NCBI RefSeq assembly: GCF_036607905.1
Contig: NZ_CP144555.1
Span: forward strand, 558,001-622,000
Direction of reading: 5' to 3'
Source: Streptomyces sp. SCSIO 75703
GTDB lineage: Bacteria; Actinomycetota; Actinomycetes; Streptomycetales; Streptomycetaceae
DNA: 64,000 bases
Below are positions 51,202-59,598 of this stretch, one piece after another (within the stretch, counting starts at the first letter, position 1; each line of letters opens with the position of its first letter). The position numbers and the translations under genes are program-made. Below the pieces are notes generated by a model, which was not told the origin of the DNA, did no database searches, and saw nothing but the letters and a program-made list of their open reading frames with translations.

Positions 51202-52100
51202 CCCTCTCCTCGCAGGATCACGCCCGCCTCGCGCAGCAACTGGACCTTGCCGGGCTTGGGCGGGCCGGGAAGCACGTCGTGGTCGGCGGCGGTGATCGCC
51301 CGGACGGCCGCGCGCCCGCCGGCCACGAAGCCGGCCAGCAGCAGGCGCAGCCGGCCCCGGACGCCGGCCACCAGGGCGGTGCCCTCGTCCAGCAGGTCGC
51401 TCGCACGCCGGGCCTCGAAGGCGATCAGGGCGCGCACCGAGGCGTTGGCGGTGGGGGCGGCGAGGTCGTCCTCCTGGACGTGGAAGCGCTTCATGTCCTC
51501 CGCGGGGAGGTAGACGCGGTCGCGCCCCAGGTCCTCGGCGACGTCCTGGAGGTGTTCGACGATCTGCAGGGCGGTGCAGACGGCGTCGGAGCGGCGGACC
51601 CGTTCGGGGCTCGAGGTGCCGGTGACGGCGAGGACCAGGCGGCCGACCGGGTTGGCGGACAGCTCGCAGTAGGCGAGCAGGTCGTCGTAGGTCTCGTAGC
51701 GCTTGACGAGCTGGTCCTGGCGGTTGGCGGCGATCAGGCCGAGGAAGGGTTCGGGGGTGAGCGCGCGGCGGCGCACGGTGGGCTGGAGACGGCGCAGCAG
51801 GGGGTGGTGCGGGGTGGCGTCGAACACGCGGCGCAGATCGGCCTCGAAGGCGTCGAGCAGGGCGAGGCGGTCGTCGGCGCGGTCGGGGGCGACACCCAGG
51901 AGGCGGGCGTCGGCGCCGCCGGGGGCGAGGTCGCCGTCGCCGATGTCGTCGACGAGGCGGGCGAAGCCGTAGACGGCCATCAGGTCGGTGCGCCAGTCGC
52001 GGGGCAGGAAGAAGGGGGCCACGGGGAAGTTCTCTCCCGCGGCCTTGTCGAGGGTGCCACGCTCCGGATCGACGGCCCGTGCCGCCCTGGTCGCCGTCAT
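51198..52100 (-). CDS. hpnC: Hydroxysqualene synthase
   Basis: About 300 residues, same fold as hpnD with VDDIGDGDLAPG and EHLQDVAEDLGRDRVYLP. HpnC turns presqualene diphosphate into hydroxysqualene. A possible longer start is GTG 52130; neither start has a clear ribosome site, so 52100 is chosen on family appearance. First gene of the operon: transcription goes leftward through ten genes to 39176. Confidence 0.9.
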   Translation of the reverse strand: MTATRAARAVDPERGTLDKAAGENFPVAPFFLPRDWRTDLMAVYGFARLVDDIGDGDLAPGGADARLLGVAPDRADDRLALLDAFEADLRRVFDATPHHPLLRRLQPTVRRRALTPEPFLGLIAANRQDQLVKRYETYDDLLAYCELSANPVGRLVLAVTGTSSPERVRRSDAVCTALQIVEHLQDVAEDLGRDRVYLPAEDMKRFHVQEDDLAAPTANASVRALIAFEARRASDLLDEGTALVAGVRGRLRLLLAGFVAGGRAAVRAITAADHDVLPGPPKPGKVQLLREAGVILRGEG

Positions 52101-52190
52101 CGCCGACTGCCCGGGGCGGGGACGGCGCACGCTTCGCGGAGGTGGGGAGTTTCCGTAGCCATTGCCGTCACATCTCCCGTTCTACACTGC

Positions 52191-52217
52191 CTACCCAATA
52201 CACACTATTTCGGACAC
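52191..52217 (-). promoter_or_regulatory. Possible sigma-B-like promoter of the hopanoid operon
   Basis: On the minus strand GTGTC (52213-52217) is followed after 16 nt by GGGTAG (52191-52196), resembling the stress sigma (SigB/SigH) form GNNTN-N14-16-GGGTA. It lies 90-115 nt before the hpnC start. The match is short. The rest of the 52131-52459 gap holds only the terminator below. Confidence 0.35.
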
Positions 52218-52416
52218 GCCGCCCGATTGCCCGCACAGCGGGCCCGGTCGGGGGTACGGGCGTTATCGCCCCATGTGCCGCGTTTGGGGACCGGTCCAGC
52301 TTACGGTGTGCGGCCCGTGGCGGGCCGCCGGGGTGCGTCGCACCCCACCACAACACACCGTTCGGCCCCAAGATTCCCCGGTACGCGAGGAGTTGACGCT
52401 TCCTTTGCAGACGCGC

Positions 52417-52445
52417 GGCCCCGCCGGCGCCTGGCCGGCGGGGCC
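52417..52445 (-). terminator. Terminator after the TagGH-like export genes
   Basis: A 12-bp perfect stem (ggccccgccggc 52417-52428 with 52434-52445) and a 5-nt loop, 14 nt beyond the ATPase stop at 52460. Confidence 0.88.
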
Positions 52446-52459
52446 CTGGGGCCGGCACG

Positions 52460-53239
52460 CTACTTGCCGGTGAACTTCTCGTACTCCTTGAGCACCTCGT
52501 CCGTGGGGCCGTCCATGCGCAGTTCACCGCGCTCCAGCCACAGGACGCGGTTGCAGGTGTCGCGGATGGACTTGTTGTTGTGGCTGACCAGGAAGACCGT
52601 GCCCGCTTCCTCGCGCAGTTCGCGGATGCGCCGCTCCGAGCGCGTCTGGAACTTGCGGTCGCCGGTGGCCAGCGCCTCGTCGATCATGAGGACGTCGTGG
52701 TCCTTGGCCGCGGCGATGGAGAAGCGCAGCCGGGCCGCCATGCCGGAGGAGTAGGTGCGCATCGGCAGCGTGATGAAGTCGCCCTTCTCGTTGATGCCCG
52801 AGAAGTCGACGATGCCCTGGTAGCGCTCCTTGATCTGCTCGCGGGACATGCCCATGGCGAGTCCGCCGAGGATGACGTTGCGCTCGCCGGTGAGGTCGTT
52901 CATCAGCGCCGCGTTGACGCCGAGCAGCGAGGGCTGGCCGTCGGTGTAGACCCTGCCCTTCTCGGCCGGCAACAGGCCGGCGATGGCCCGCAGCAGCGTC
53001 GACTTGCCGGACCCGTTGGAGCCGATCAGGCCGATCGCCTCGCCCCGGTAGGCGACGAAGGACACACCCCGCACGGCGTGCACCTTGCGCACGCCCCGCT
53101 CCTCGCCCCGCCGCAGGATGCGGCTGAGCGCGGCGGTCGCGCTGCCCTTGCCGGTCTTGGCGCCGTTGACGCGGTAGACGATGTGCACGTCGTCCGCGAT
53201 GACCGTCGGCACCCGCTCCCCCTGCTGCTGCTCAGCCAC
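52460..53239 (-). CDS. ABC transporter ATPase, TagH/Wzt-type polysaccharide export
   Basis: 259 residues. Walker A IGSNGSGKSTLLRAIAG, signature TYSSGMAARL, Walker B HDVLMIDEALATGD and H-loop FLVSHNNKS. The LGVNAALMNDLTGERNV segment is typical of TagH/RfbB exporters of undecaprenyl-linked polymers. The GTG overlaps the permease stop by 8 nt. Together they should flip or export a lipid-linked glycopolymer made by the upstream genes. Confidence 0.92.
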   Translation of the reverse strand: MAEQQQGERVPTVIADDVHIVYRVNGAKTGKGSATAALSRILRRGEERGVRKVHAVRGVSFVAYRGEAIGLIGSNGSGKSTLLRAIAGLLPAEKGRVYTDGQPSLLGVNAALMNDLTGERNVILGGLAMGMSREQIKERYQGIVDFSGINEKGDFITLPMRTYSSGMAARLRFSIAAAKDHDVLMIDEALATGDRKFQTRSERRIRELREEAGTVFLVSHNNKSIRDTCNRVLWLERGELRMDGPTDEVLKEYEKFTGK

Positions 53240-54161
53240 GGCCGTACCTCTCCTCAGCCTTCCAGAAGTACACGAAGCCGCCCACGGCGACGAGCACGGC
53301 CCAGCCGAGCGCCAGCGCCCAGACGTGCGGCGGCAGGTTGGCGGCGCCGTAGCCGTCGATCAGCGCGAAGCGCATCAGGTCCATGTAGACCGCCGCCGGG
53401 TTCCACTGGAGCACGTCGGAGATCCAGCCCGGCCGGTCCTCCAGCATGATCGGGATGGAGAACATCACGCCGGACGCGTACATCCAGGTCCGCATGATGA
53501 ACGGCATGAGCTGCGCCAGGTCCGGCGTCTTCGCGCCCATCCGCGCCACGATCAGCGCGAGGCCGGTGTTGAAGAGGAACTGCAGCGCCAGGACCGGGAT
53601 GATCAGCAGCCAGGACGGCGAGGGGTAGCTGCCGAAGGCGAGGGCCACCGCGAACAGCACGATCATCGAGAACAGCAGTTGCTGGAGCTGCTGGAGGGAG
53701 AAGGAGATCGGCAGCGAGGCGCGCGGGAAGTGCAGGGCGCGCACCAGCCCGAGGTTGCCGGAGATGGCCCGCACGCCCGCCATGGCGGAGGACTGGGTGA
53801 AGGTGAAGACGAAGATGCCGGTCACCAGGAACGGGATGTAGACGCTCCGGCCCATGCCCCGGTCCGCCTTGAGGATCAGGCCGAAGATGAGGTAGTAGAC
53901 GAGCGCGTTCAGCAGCGGGGTGGCCACCTGCCAGAGCTGGCCCAGCTTGGCCTGGCTGTACTGCGCGGTCAGCTTCGCCTGGCTGAAGGCGAGGATGAAG
54001 TGCCGCCGGCCCCAGAGCTGACGGACGTACCCGACGAGGGACGGCCTGGCTCCGCTCACGGACAGTCCGTACGTGGCGGCGAGCCGTGCCGCCGTGAGGC
54101 CCTCGTCGGGCGACACGGGCGTGGTCACCGCGACCGTGCCGTCGTGTGTTGTCTCACTCAC
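53232..54161 (-). CDS. ABC transporter permease, TagG-type polysaccharide export
   Basis: 309 residues with about six membrane helices in ABC2 arrangement. It begins with a cytoplasmic N-terminus and RRHFILAFSQAKLTAQYSQAKLG. FALIDGYGAANLPPHVW is the late signature. It starts at a GTG and overlaps the ATPase start. It forms the TagGH/Wzm-Wzt type exporter. Confidence 0.9.
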   Translation of the reverse strand: MSETTHDGTVAVTTPVSPDEGLTAARLAATYGLSVSGARPSLVGYVRQLWGRRHFILAFSQAKLTAQYSQAKLGQLWQVATPLLNALVYYLIFGLILKADRGMGRSVYIPFLVTGIFVFTFTQSSAMAGVRAISGNLGLVRALHFPRASLPISFSLQQLQQLLFSMIVLFAVALAFGSYPSPSWLLIIPVLALQFLFNTGLALIVARMGAKTPDLAQLMPFIMRTWMYASGVMFSIPIMLEDRPGWISDVLQWNPAAVYMDLMRFALIDGYGAANLPPHVWALALGWAVLVAVGGFVYFWKAEERYGRG

Positions 54162-54257
54162 TAGTGGAAACTCTCGTCTTCGTCGATGCGGGCCGTGAGG
54201 GGCACGGCGGGAGCCGGGGGCCCGGCACGGGCCCGGATGCCCTCGGATACGAGCTTG

Positions 54258-55151
54258 TCAGATCACGGGGGGCCGGCCCAGCCGGGTCAGGCGCCACACC
54301 GTACGCCACCTCATCGGCCGGCGGGGACCGCAGGGAGCCGTCCAGCCCTCACGGAAGCCGCCGAACCACGCCTTGAGGGCGGGGCGGGAGGGACGCCGCA
54401 CCAGCGTCAGCAGCAGCCACACCCCGAGGTAGACCGGGATCAGCGGCAGGGGCAGGTTGCGGCGGGCCAGCCACACCCGGTTGCGGGCCACCATGCGGTG
54501 GTACACCGCGTGCCGCGAGGGCGCCGTCGTCGGGTGGTACAGCACCATGTCCGACCGGTAGTCGATCATCCAGCCGGCGTCGAGGGCCCGCCAGGCCAGG
54601 TCGGTCTCCTCGTGCGCGTAGAAGAAGGCCTCCGGCAGGCCGCCGACCTCCGCGAGGACCCGGGTGCGCACCGCGTTGGCGCCGCCGAGGAACGTGGTCA
54701 CCCGCGAGGAGCGCATCGGGTCGGAGGCGCGCAGCCGCGGCACGTGCCGTCGCTGGGTCTCGCCGGTGTCCGGGTCGGCGATGCGGAAGCTGATGATCCC
54801 GAGCGCGGGGTCCTCGGCGAACGCCCGGCGGCACAGCTCGGCCGTGTCGGTGCGGGCGAGCAGGCCGTCGTCGTCGAGGAAGAGCAGGATGTCGACGTCG
54901 GTGCCGCCGGGACCGAACGCCTCGATGCCGACGTTGCGCCCGCCGGGGATGCCCAGGTTCTCGGGCAGCTCGACGGTGCGCACGCCGTCCGGCACCTCCG
55001 GGACGGGCGAGCCGTTGCCGACCACGACGACCTCGACGGCGCCGCCGTCCTGCCGGGCGACCGAGTCGAGCAGGGCGCGCAGCTCCTCGGGGCGGTTGCC
55101 CATGGTGATGATCACCGCGCCGACCGTCAGCGACTCCGCCACGCCGGTCAC
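54258..55151 (-). CDS. Family 2 glycosyltransferase
   Basis: 297 residues. The GT-A nucleotide-binding start is VGAVIITMGNRPEELRALLD, metal/donor DDD in LFLDDDGLL, and acceptor-site Glu-Glu in FFYAHEETDLAWRALDAG. A rhamnosyl/galactosyltransferase-like C-terminus follows. The GTG overlaps the upstream CDP-alcohol gene stop (GTGA). It probably adds the first or linking sugar to the polymer exported by the ABC pair. Confidence 0.9.
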   Translation of the reverse strand: MTGVAESLTVGAVIITMGNRPEELRALLDSVARQDGGAVEVVVVGNGSPVPEVPDGVRTVELPENLGIPGGRNVGIEAFGPGGTDVDILLFLDDDGLLARTDTAELCRRAFAEDPALGIISFRIADPDTGETQRRHVPRLRASDPMRSSRVTTFLGGANAVRTRVLAEVGGLPEAFFYAHEETDLAWRALDAGWMIDYRSDMVLYHPTTAPSRHAVYHRMVARNRVWLARRNLPLPLIPVYLGVWLLLTLVRRPSRPALKAWFGGFREGWTAPCGPRRPMRWRTVWRLTRLGRPPVI

Positions 55152-55927
55152 CGCAGCCTGCTCGACGCCAGCACGGACACCAGGTGGAGCAGGGTCTGCA
55201 CCAGGGCGATGCCGGCGAGGACGGCGGTGCCGAGGCGGGTGAAGAACAGGTCGCCGCGGCCGGCGTCCACGATCGCCAGGAGCAGGATCAGCAGGGACGC
55301 CTCGATGCCGAGGATCAGCCGGTGGAAGCGGAGCGCGGCGGCGGCCTTGCGGGCCAGCGCCATCCCGGAGGACCGCGGCACGGAGGCGGCCTCCTGCACC
55401 GGGGCGAGCCCCGCCTGGTGCCGGGCGACGCCGACCAGGTCCGTCTCCGCCTTGATCAGGATCGCGCCGAGCGCCGCCAGGGTCCCGAGGAAGGCCCACA
55501 GCCAGTCGATCCGTCCGCCGCCCCAGAGGTCGGCGGCGCGCAGGCCGAGGCCGACCAGGACTGCGGCGTCGGTCAGGTAGGCACCGACCCGGTCCAGGTA
55601 GACACCGCCGAGCGAGTACTGCTTCTTCCAGCGCGCGACCTCGCCGTCGACGCAGTCCAGCAGCAGGTAGAGCTGGACGGCGACGACGCCGAGCACGGCG
55701 CCCGGGATGCCCGGCACCAGCAGCGCCGGGCACGCCAGCACGCCGCAGACGGTCATCAGGTACGTGAGCTGGTTGGGCGTGACCCGGGTGTTCACGAGGT
55801 AGCGGTCGATCCGCAGCGAGACCTCGCGCATGTAGAGGCGTCCCGCCCAGTGCTCACCGCTGCGCCGGTCCTTGATCCCCGGGGGGTGGACGACCGGGCG
55901 TAGTTCAGCTACCGATGGCCTTGACAT
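55148..55927 (-). CDS. CDP-alcohol phosphotransferase family protein with a variant active site
   Basis: 259 residues, about six membrane helices. The family motif D-x2-DG-x2-AR-x8-G-x3-D-x3-D reads DCVDGEVAR ... LGGVYLDRVGAY: all positions are present except the last Asp, which is Ala. That residue is the proposed catalytic base, so the enzyme may be inactive, use another base, or act on an unusual alcohol. It overlaps the dehydrogenase gene by 23 nt. It would move a phospho-alcohol from a CDP carrier to a lipid or polymer acceptor. Confidence 0.85.
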   Translation of the reverse strand: MSRPSVAELRPVVHPPGIKDRRSGEHWAGRLYMREVSLRIDRYLVNTRVTPNQLTYLMTVCGVLACPALLVPGIPGAVLGVVAVQLYLLLDCVDGEVARWKKQYSLGGVYLDRVGAYLTDAAVLVGLGLRAADLWGGGRIDWLWAFLGTLAALGAILIKAETDLVGVARHQAGLAPVQEAASVPRSSGMALARKAAAALRFHRLILGIEASLLILLLAIVDAGRGDLFFTRLGTAVLAGIALVQTLLHLVSVLASSRLR

Positions 55928-56966
55928 AGTCCGCGTACAGGTCCTTGATCTGGTCGGTCTTGAGGTCGAGGTGTTCGAGGATCGTGTAGCGGCCCGGCCG
56001 GGTCTGCGGGGCGAACTCGACGGCCCGGACGAACTCCTCCGTGCTGAAGCCGATGTCCTGCGGCAGTACCGGGAGCCCGTGGCGGCGCAGCACGGAGGCC
56101 ATCGCCGCCGACTCCTCGTGGGCCCCGCGCAGGTACATCGCGAAGGCCGCGCCCAGTCCGCACTGTTCGCCGTGGGCCGCCGCGCGCTGCGGGAAGAGCA
56201 GGTCGAAGGCGTGGTTGATCTCGTGGCAGGCGCCGGAGGCGGGCCGGGAGTCGCCGGAGACCGACATGGCGATGCCGGTGAGCACGAGGCCCTCGGCGAG
56301 CACCTGGAGGAAGTCGTTGTCCTCGACGCCGCCGGGGTGGCGGAGCACCGCCTCGCCGGCCTGGCGGGCCATCGCGGCGGCGAGGCCGTCGATGCGCTCG
56401 CCCTTGACCCGGTTGGCCAGCTCCCAGTCCGCGATGGCGGAGATGTTGGAGACGGCGTCGCCGATACCGGCCCGGACGTAGCGCACCGGGGCCTGGCGGA
56501 TGACGTCCAGGTCGATGACGACCGCGATCGGGTTGGGCACGCCGTAGGAGCCGCGGCCGGCGTCGTTGTCCAGGGTGGCGACCGGCGAGCAGAGCCCGTC
56601 GTGCGCCAGGTTGGTCGGCACGGCGACCAGCGGCAGCCCGACCCGGGCGGCGGCGAACTTGGCGCAGTCGATGATCTTGCCGCCGCCGAGGCCGACGACC
56701 GCGTCGTAGTGACCGCGCTTCATGTCGCCGGCCAGCCGGATCGCGTCGTCCAGGGTGCCGCCGCCGACCTCGAACCAGTCGGCGCCGGGCAGGGACGGGG
56801 CGACCCGCTCGCGCAGCCGGGCCCCGGAACCGCCGCTGACGGCGACCGCGAGCTTGCCCGAGTGGGAGATCCGCTCGTCGGCGAGGACGCAGCCGAGGTC
56901 GTCGATGGCACCCGCGCGGATGTCGACGACGACCGGCGAGGGGATGAGCCGGGTCAGTACAGGCAC
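55905..56966 (-). CDS. Iron-containing alcohol dehydrogenase, AraM/glycerol-1-phosphate dehydrogenase type
   Basis: 353 residues. Nucleotide-binding GGSGARLRERV, VVGLGGGKIIDCAKFAA (GGGK), VAVPTNLAHDGLCSP and metal-ligand HGEQCGLGAAFAM place it in the Fe-ADH_2 group with AraM and archaeal EgsA. Those make glycerol-1-phosphate from DHAP; a ketose-phosphate-to-polyol reductase is the alternative. GTG 56966 follows GGGAG. It sits between a nucleotidyltransferase and a CDP-alcohol enzyme, so its product probably becomes the CDP-bound alcohol. Enantiomer and length of the polyol are not known. Confidence 0.85.
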   Translation of the reverse strand: MPVLTRLIPSPVVVDIRAGAIDDLGCVLADERISHSGKLAVAVSGGSGARLRERVAPSLPGADWFEVGGGTLDDAIRLAGDMKRGHYDAVVGLGGGKIIDCAKFAAARVGLPLVAVPTNLAHDGLCSPVATLDNDAGRGSYGVPNPIAVVIDLDVIRQAPVRYVRAGIGDAVSNISAIADWELANRVKGERIDGLAAAMARQAGEAVLRHPGGVEDNDFLQVLAEGLVLTGIAMSVSGDSRPASGACHEINHAFDLLFPQRAAAHGEQCGLGAAFAMYLRGAHEESAAMASVLRRHGLPVLPQDIGFSTEEFVRAVEFAPQTRPGRYTILEHLDLKTDQIKDLYADYVKAIGS

Positions 56967-57706
56967 GCGATCTCCCTGCCCTTGGCGAGGTCGTCGTGGT
57001 TGTCGATCTCGACCCACTTGACGTCGCCGATGGGGGCCACGTCGATGGTGAAGCCGCGGTCGACCAGCTCCTGGTAGCCGTCCTCGTAGTAGAGCTGCGG
57101 GTCGCGCTCGAAGGTGGTCTTCAGCGCGTCGGCCAGGTCGGCGGCGGCCTCGCCCTCGATGAGGGTGACGCCGATGTACTCGCCGGTCGCCTCGGCCGGG
57201 TCCATCAGCTTGGTGATCCGGCGGACGCCCTTGCCGGGCTCGGCGACGACCTTCATCTCCTCGTCGGCCAGGGACTTCACGGTGTCCAGCGCGAGGATGA
57301 TCCGCTTGCCGTCGCCGCGGGCGGCCAGCAGCGTCTTCTCGACGGAGACCGGGTGCACGGTGTCGCCGTTGGCGAGGATCACGCCGTCCTTGAGGGCGTC
57401 ACGGCCGCACCACAGGGAGTAGGCGTTGTTCCACTCCTCGGCCTTGTCGTTGTCGATCAGCGTGAGCTTGAGGCCGTACTTGCGCTCCAGGGCCTCCTTG
57501 CGCTCGTAGACGGCCTCCTTGCGGTAGCCGACGATGATCCCGGCCTCGGTGAGCCCGACCTCGGCGAAGTTGCCCAGGGTCAGGTCGAGGACGGTGATGC
57601 TCTCCTCGTCGCCCGCCGGGCCGACCGGCACCAGTGCCTTGGGCAGGGTGTCGGTGTAGGGGCGCAGACGCCGGCCGGCGCCGGCCGCCAGCACAAGGCC
57701 GATCAT
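56954..57706 (-). CDS. LicC-like nucleotidyltransferase (CTP: polyol/amino-alcohol-phosphate)
   Basis: 250 residues with the sugar-nucleotidyltransferase fold. IGLVLAAGAGRRLRPYTDTL carries the consensus loop GxGxRxxP with PKALVPVG next, and ILANGDTVHP and YEDGYQELVDRG fit LicC/phosphocholine and polyol-phosphate cytidylyltransferases. It would make the CDP-alcohol used by the CDP-alcohol phosphotransferases. ATG overlaps the DUF5941 gene stop (ATGA), and its end overlaps the dehydrogenase by 13 nt. Confidence 0.85.
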   Translation of the reverse strand: MIGLVLAAGAGRRLRPYTDTLPKALVPVGPAGDEESITVLDLTLGNFAEVGLTEAGIIVGYRKEAVYERKEALERKYGLKLTLIDNDKAEEWNNAYSLWCGRDALKDGVILANGDTVHPVSVEKTLLAARGDGKRIILALDTVKSLADEEMKVVAEPGKGVRRITKLMDPAEATGEYIGVTLIEGEAAADLADALKTTFERDPQLYYEDGYQELVDRGFTIDVAPIGDVKWVEIDNHDDLAKGREIACLY

Positions 57707-59598
57707 GCGGGTTCTCCTTCGTCGTGTACGGCGGGTGCGCCGCCGCGGTGGGCGGCGACCCAGAAGCGGATGCTCTCGACGAGCACCACGAGGGCGACGG
57801 CCACGGCGAGGGCCGTGAGCGCGTCCGTGAACTGGGAGGCGGTGAGCAGCGCGGCGAGCGCGGTGATCAGCAGCGTGCGGCCCTCGTGCCCCCCGATCGC
57901 CCGCACCAGCCAGTGCGGGGGCGCACCCGCGTTGCCGCGGATGCGGTAGACCGTGTCGTAGTGATGGTAGGCGACCGCCGCGACCAGCCCGAATGCCGCC
58001 GGCAGCGCTCCGGGCACGTCCGCGCGGGCGGCCAGGGCGAGGACCGTGCCGTACTCGGCGGCGCGGAAGAAGGGGGGGACGAGCCAGTCGAGGGAGCCCT
58101 TGAGGGGGCGGGCGACGGCGAGTCCGGAGGCCGCCGTGTACGCGAGGGCGGCGAGCAGCGGCCAGGGGCCGCCGAAGCCGGTGAGCGCGGCGGCGGCGAC
58201 CACGGCGGCGGCGCCGAGCAGCGCGACGGCGGGGGCGGTGAAGCCGGGCAGCCGGCGGGCGCGCTCGCGCAGCGGCCGGGCGACGGCCTGGGCGAGCGGG
58301 CCGGAGTCGGCGAGGTCGGCCAGCGCGGTCGCGGCGCGGTCGGTGCGGGTGGCCTTGCGGGTGAGCGAGCGCAGCACGCGGCCGGCGGTGGTGTACGTGG
58401 CCGCGAAGGCGCAGCCGACAAGCAGCACGACGAAGGTGGTCCGGGGGGTGGTGACCGCGGTGAGGACGGCGATCATGGCCCAGCGTTCGCCGATGGGCAG
58501 GACGATCATGCGGCGGACCCAGACCGTCCAGCCGAGGCCGTCGAGCCGGCCGGAGAGGGCGGCGGTGGGACTGGTGTTGCCGGTGGCGTCGTGGTTGGCC
58601 TCGTTGAAGGAGAAGTCCACGACGTGCCGACAGGTCTGCAGGACCATCGCGCCGAGGGCGAGGGCCCAGACGTCGTCGCCGCCGCGGGCCGCGCCGAGGG
58701 CGAGGCCCGCGTAGTAGGCGTACTCCTTGGCGCGGTCGAAGGTGGCGTCCAGCCAGGCGCCGAGGGTGGAGTACTGGAGGGAGTAGCGGGCGAGCTGCCC
58801 GTCGGTGCAGTCGAGGACGAAGGAGGCGATCAGCAGGACGCCGGCGGCGGCGAAGCCGCCCCGGGTCCCGGTGGCCGCGCAGCCCGCCGCTATCAGCGCG
58901 GTGACGAGCGAGGCGGTGGTGACCTGGTTGGGGGTCAGCCCCCGGCGGGCGCACCAGCGGGCGAGGTAGCGGGAGTACGGGCTGATGAAGAAGGTGGTGA
59001 AGAAGCCGTCGCGGGCCTTCACCGCCGACTTGAGGCGGACGGCCTCTTCGTCGACGCCGGCCACCGCCTGCCGGGCCTCGTTGCGGGCCTGCGGGTCGGC
59101 GGGGACAGCGGCGACGAGGCTGCCGAGGTCGGGCCGGTACACCTCGGCGCCGTCGGCGTCCAGGGCGGTGGCGATGCGGTCGGCGAGCCCTTCGGCGCCG
59201 GTTCCGGCTCCGTCGGCGGCGTGGCCGGCCGGGGCGGGGGCGGGCGGGGCCGCCGGGGTGACGGGGGTGGCGGGGGCGGCCGGGGCCGCGCCGCAGGCCG
59301 AGTTCTCGCGGGCCATGGCGCGGGTGAGGTCCTGGCGGGCCTCGGGACGCGCGGTGACCGCGCCGGGGATCGCGGCGAGCGGGAAGCGGGGGTCGGTCAG
59401 GCCGAGGCGCAGGGCGTGCGGGTGGCCGACGAAGCGGGCGTCGACCACGGCGACGCGGTCACCGGCGGGCACCCGGGCGAGCAGGGTCTCGGCGTCGGCG
59501 GTGCCGGTGGCGGAGCGCACGTCGAAACCGAGGGACCGCAGTTCGCTCTCGATCGACGAACCGGGCACCGGCTGACCGGTGAGGATGGCGGTCGGCAA
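57703..59598 (-). CDS. Fusion: N-terminal domain + CDP-alcohol phosphotransferase + DUF5941
   Basis: 631 residues. An N-terminal unit (about 1-105) of unrecognised fold starts PTAILTGQPVPGS. An Ala/Pro-rich linker (about 105-140) follows, then the CDP-alcohol phosphotransferase domain (about 210-400), whose motif DCTDGQLAR ... LGAWLDATFDRAKEY has all catalytic Asp residues. The C-terminal membrane part (about 400-620) matches DUF5941 by character. It starts at a TTG with GGGAG upstream. As first gene of the cluster it is the likely key enzyme. Confidence 0.85.
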   Translation of the reverse strand: MPTAILTGQPVPGSSIESELRSLGFDVRSATGTADAETLLARVPAGDRVAVVDARFVGHPHALRLGLTDPRFPLAAIPGAVTARPEARQDLTRAMARENSACGAAPAAPATPVTPAAPPAPAPAGHAADGAGTGAEGLADRIATALDADGAEVYRPDLGSLVAAVPADPQARNEARQAVAGVDEEAVRLKSAVKARDGFFTTFFISPYSRYLARWCARRGLTPNQVTTASLVTALIAAGCAATGTRGGFAAAGVLLIASFVLDCTDGQLARYSLQYSTLGAWLDATFDRAKEYAYYAGLALGAARGGDDVWALALGAMVLQTCRHVVDFSFNEANHDATGNTSPTAALSGRLDGLGWTVWVRRMIVLPIGERWAMIAVLTAVTTPRTTFVVLLVGCAFAATYTTAGRVLRSLTRKATRTDRAATALADLADSGPLAQAVARPLRERARRLPGFTAPAVALLGAAAVVAAAALTGFGGPWPLLAALAYTAASGLAVARPLKGSLDWLVPPFFRAAEYGTVLALAARADVPGALPAAFGLVAAVAYHHYDTVYRIRGNAGAPPHWLVRAIGGHEGRTLLITALAALLTASQFTDALTALAVAVALVVLVESIRFWVAAHRGGAPAVHDEGEPA

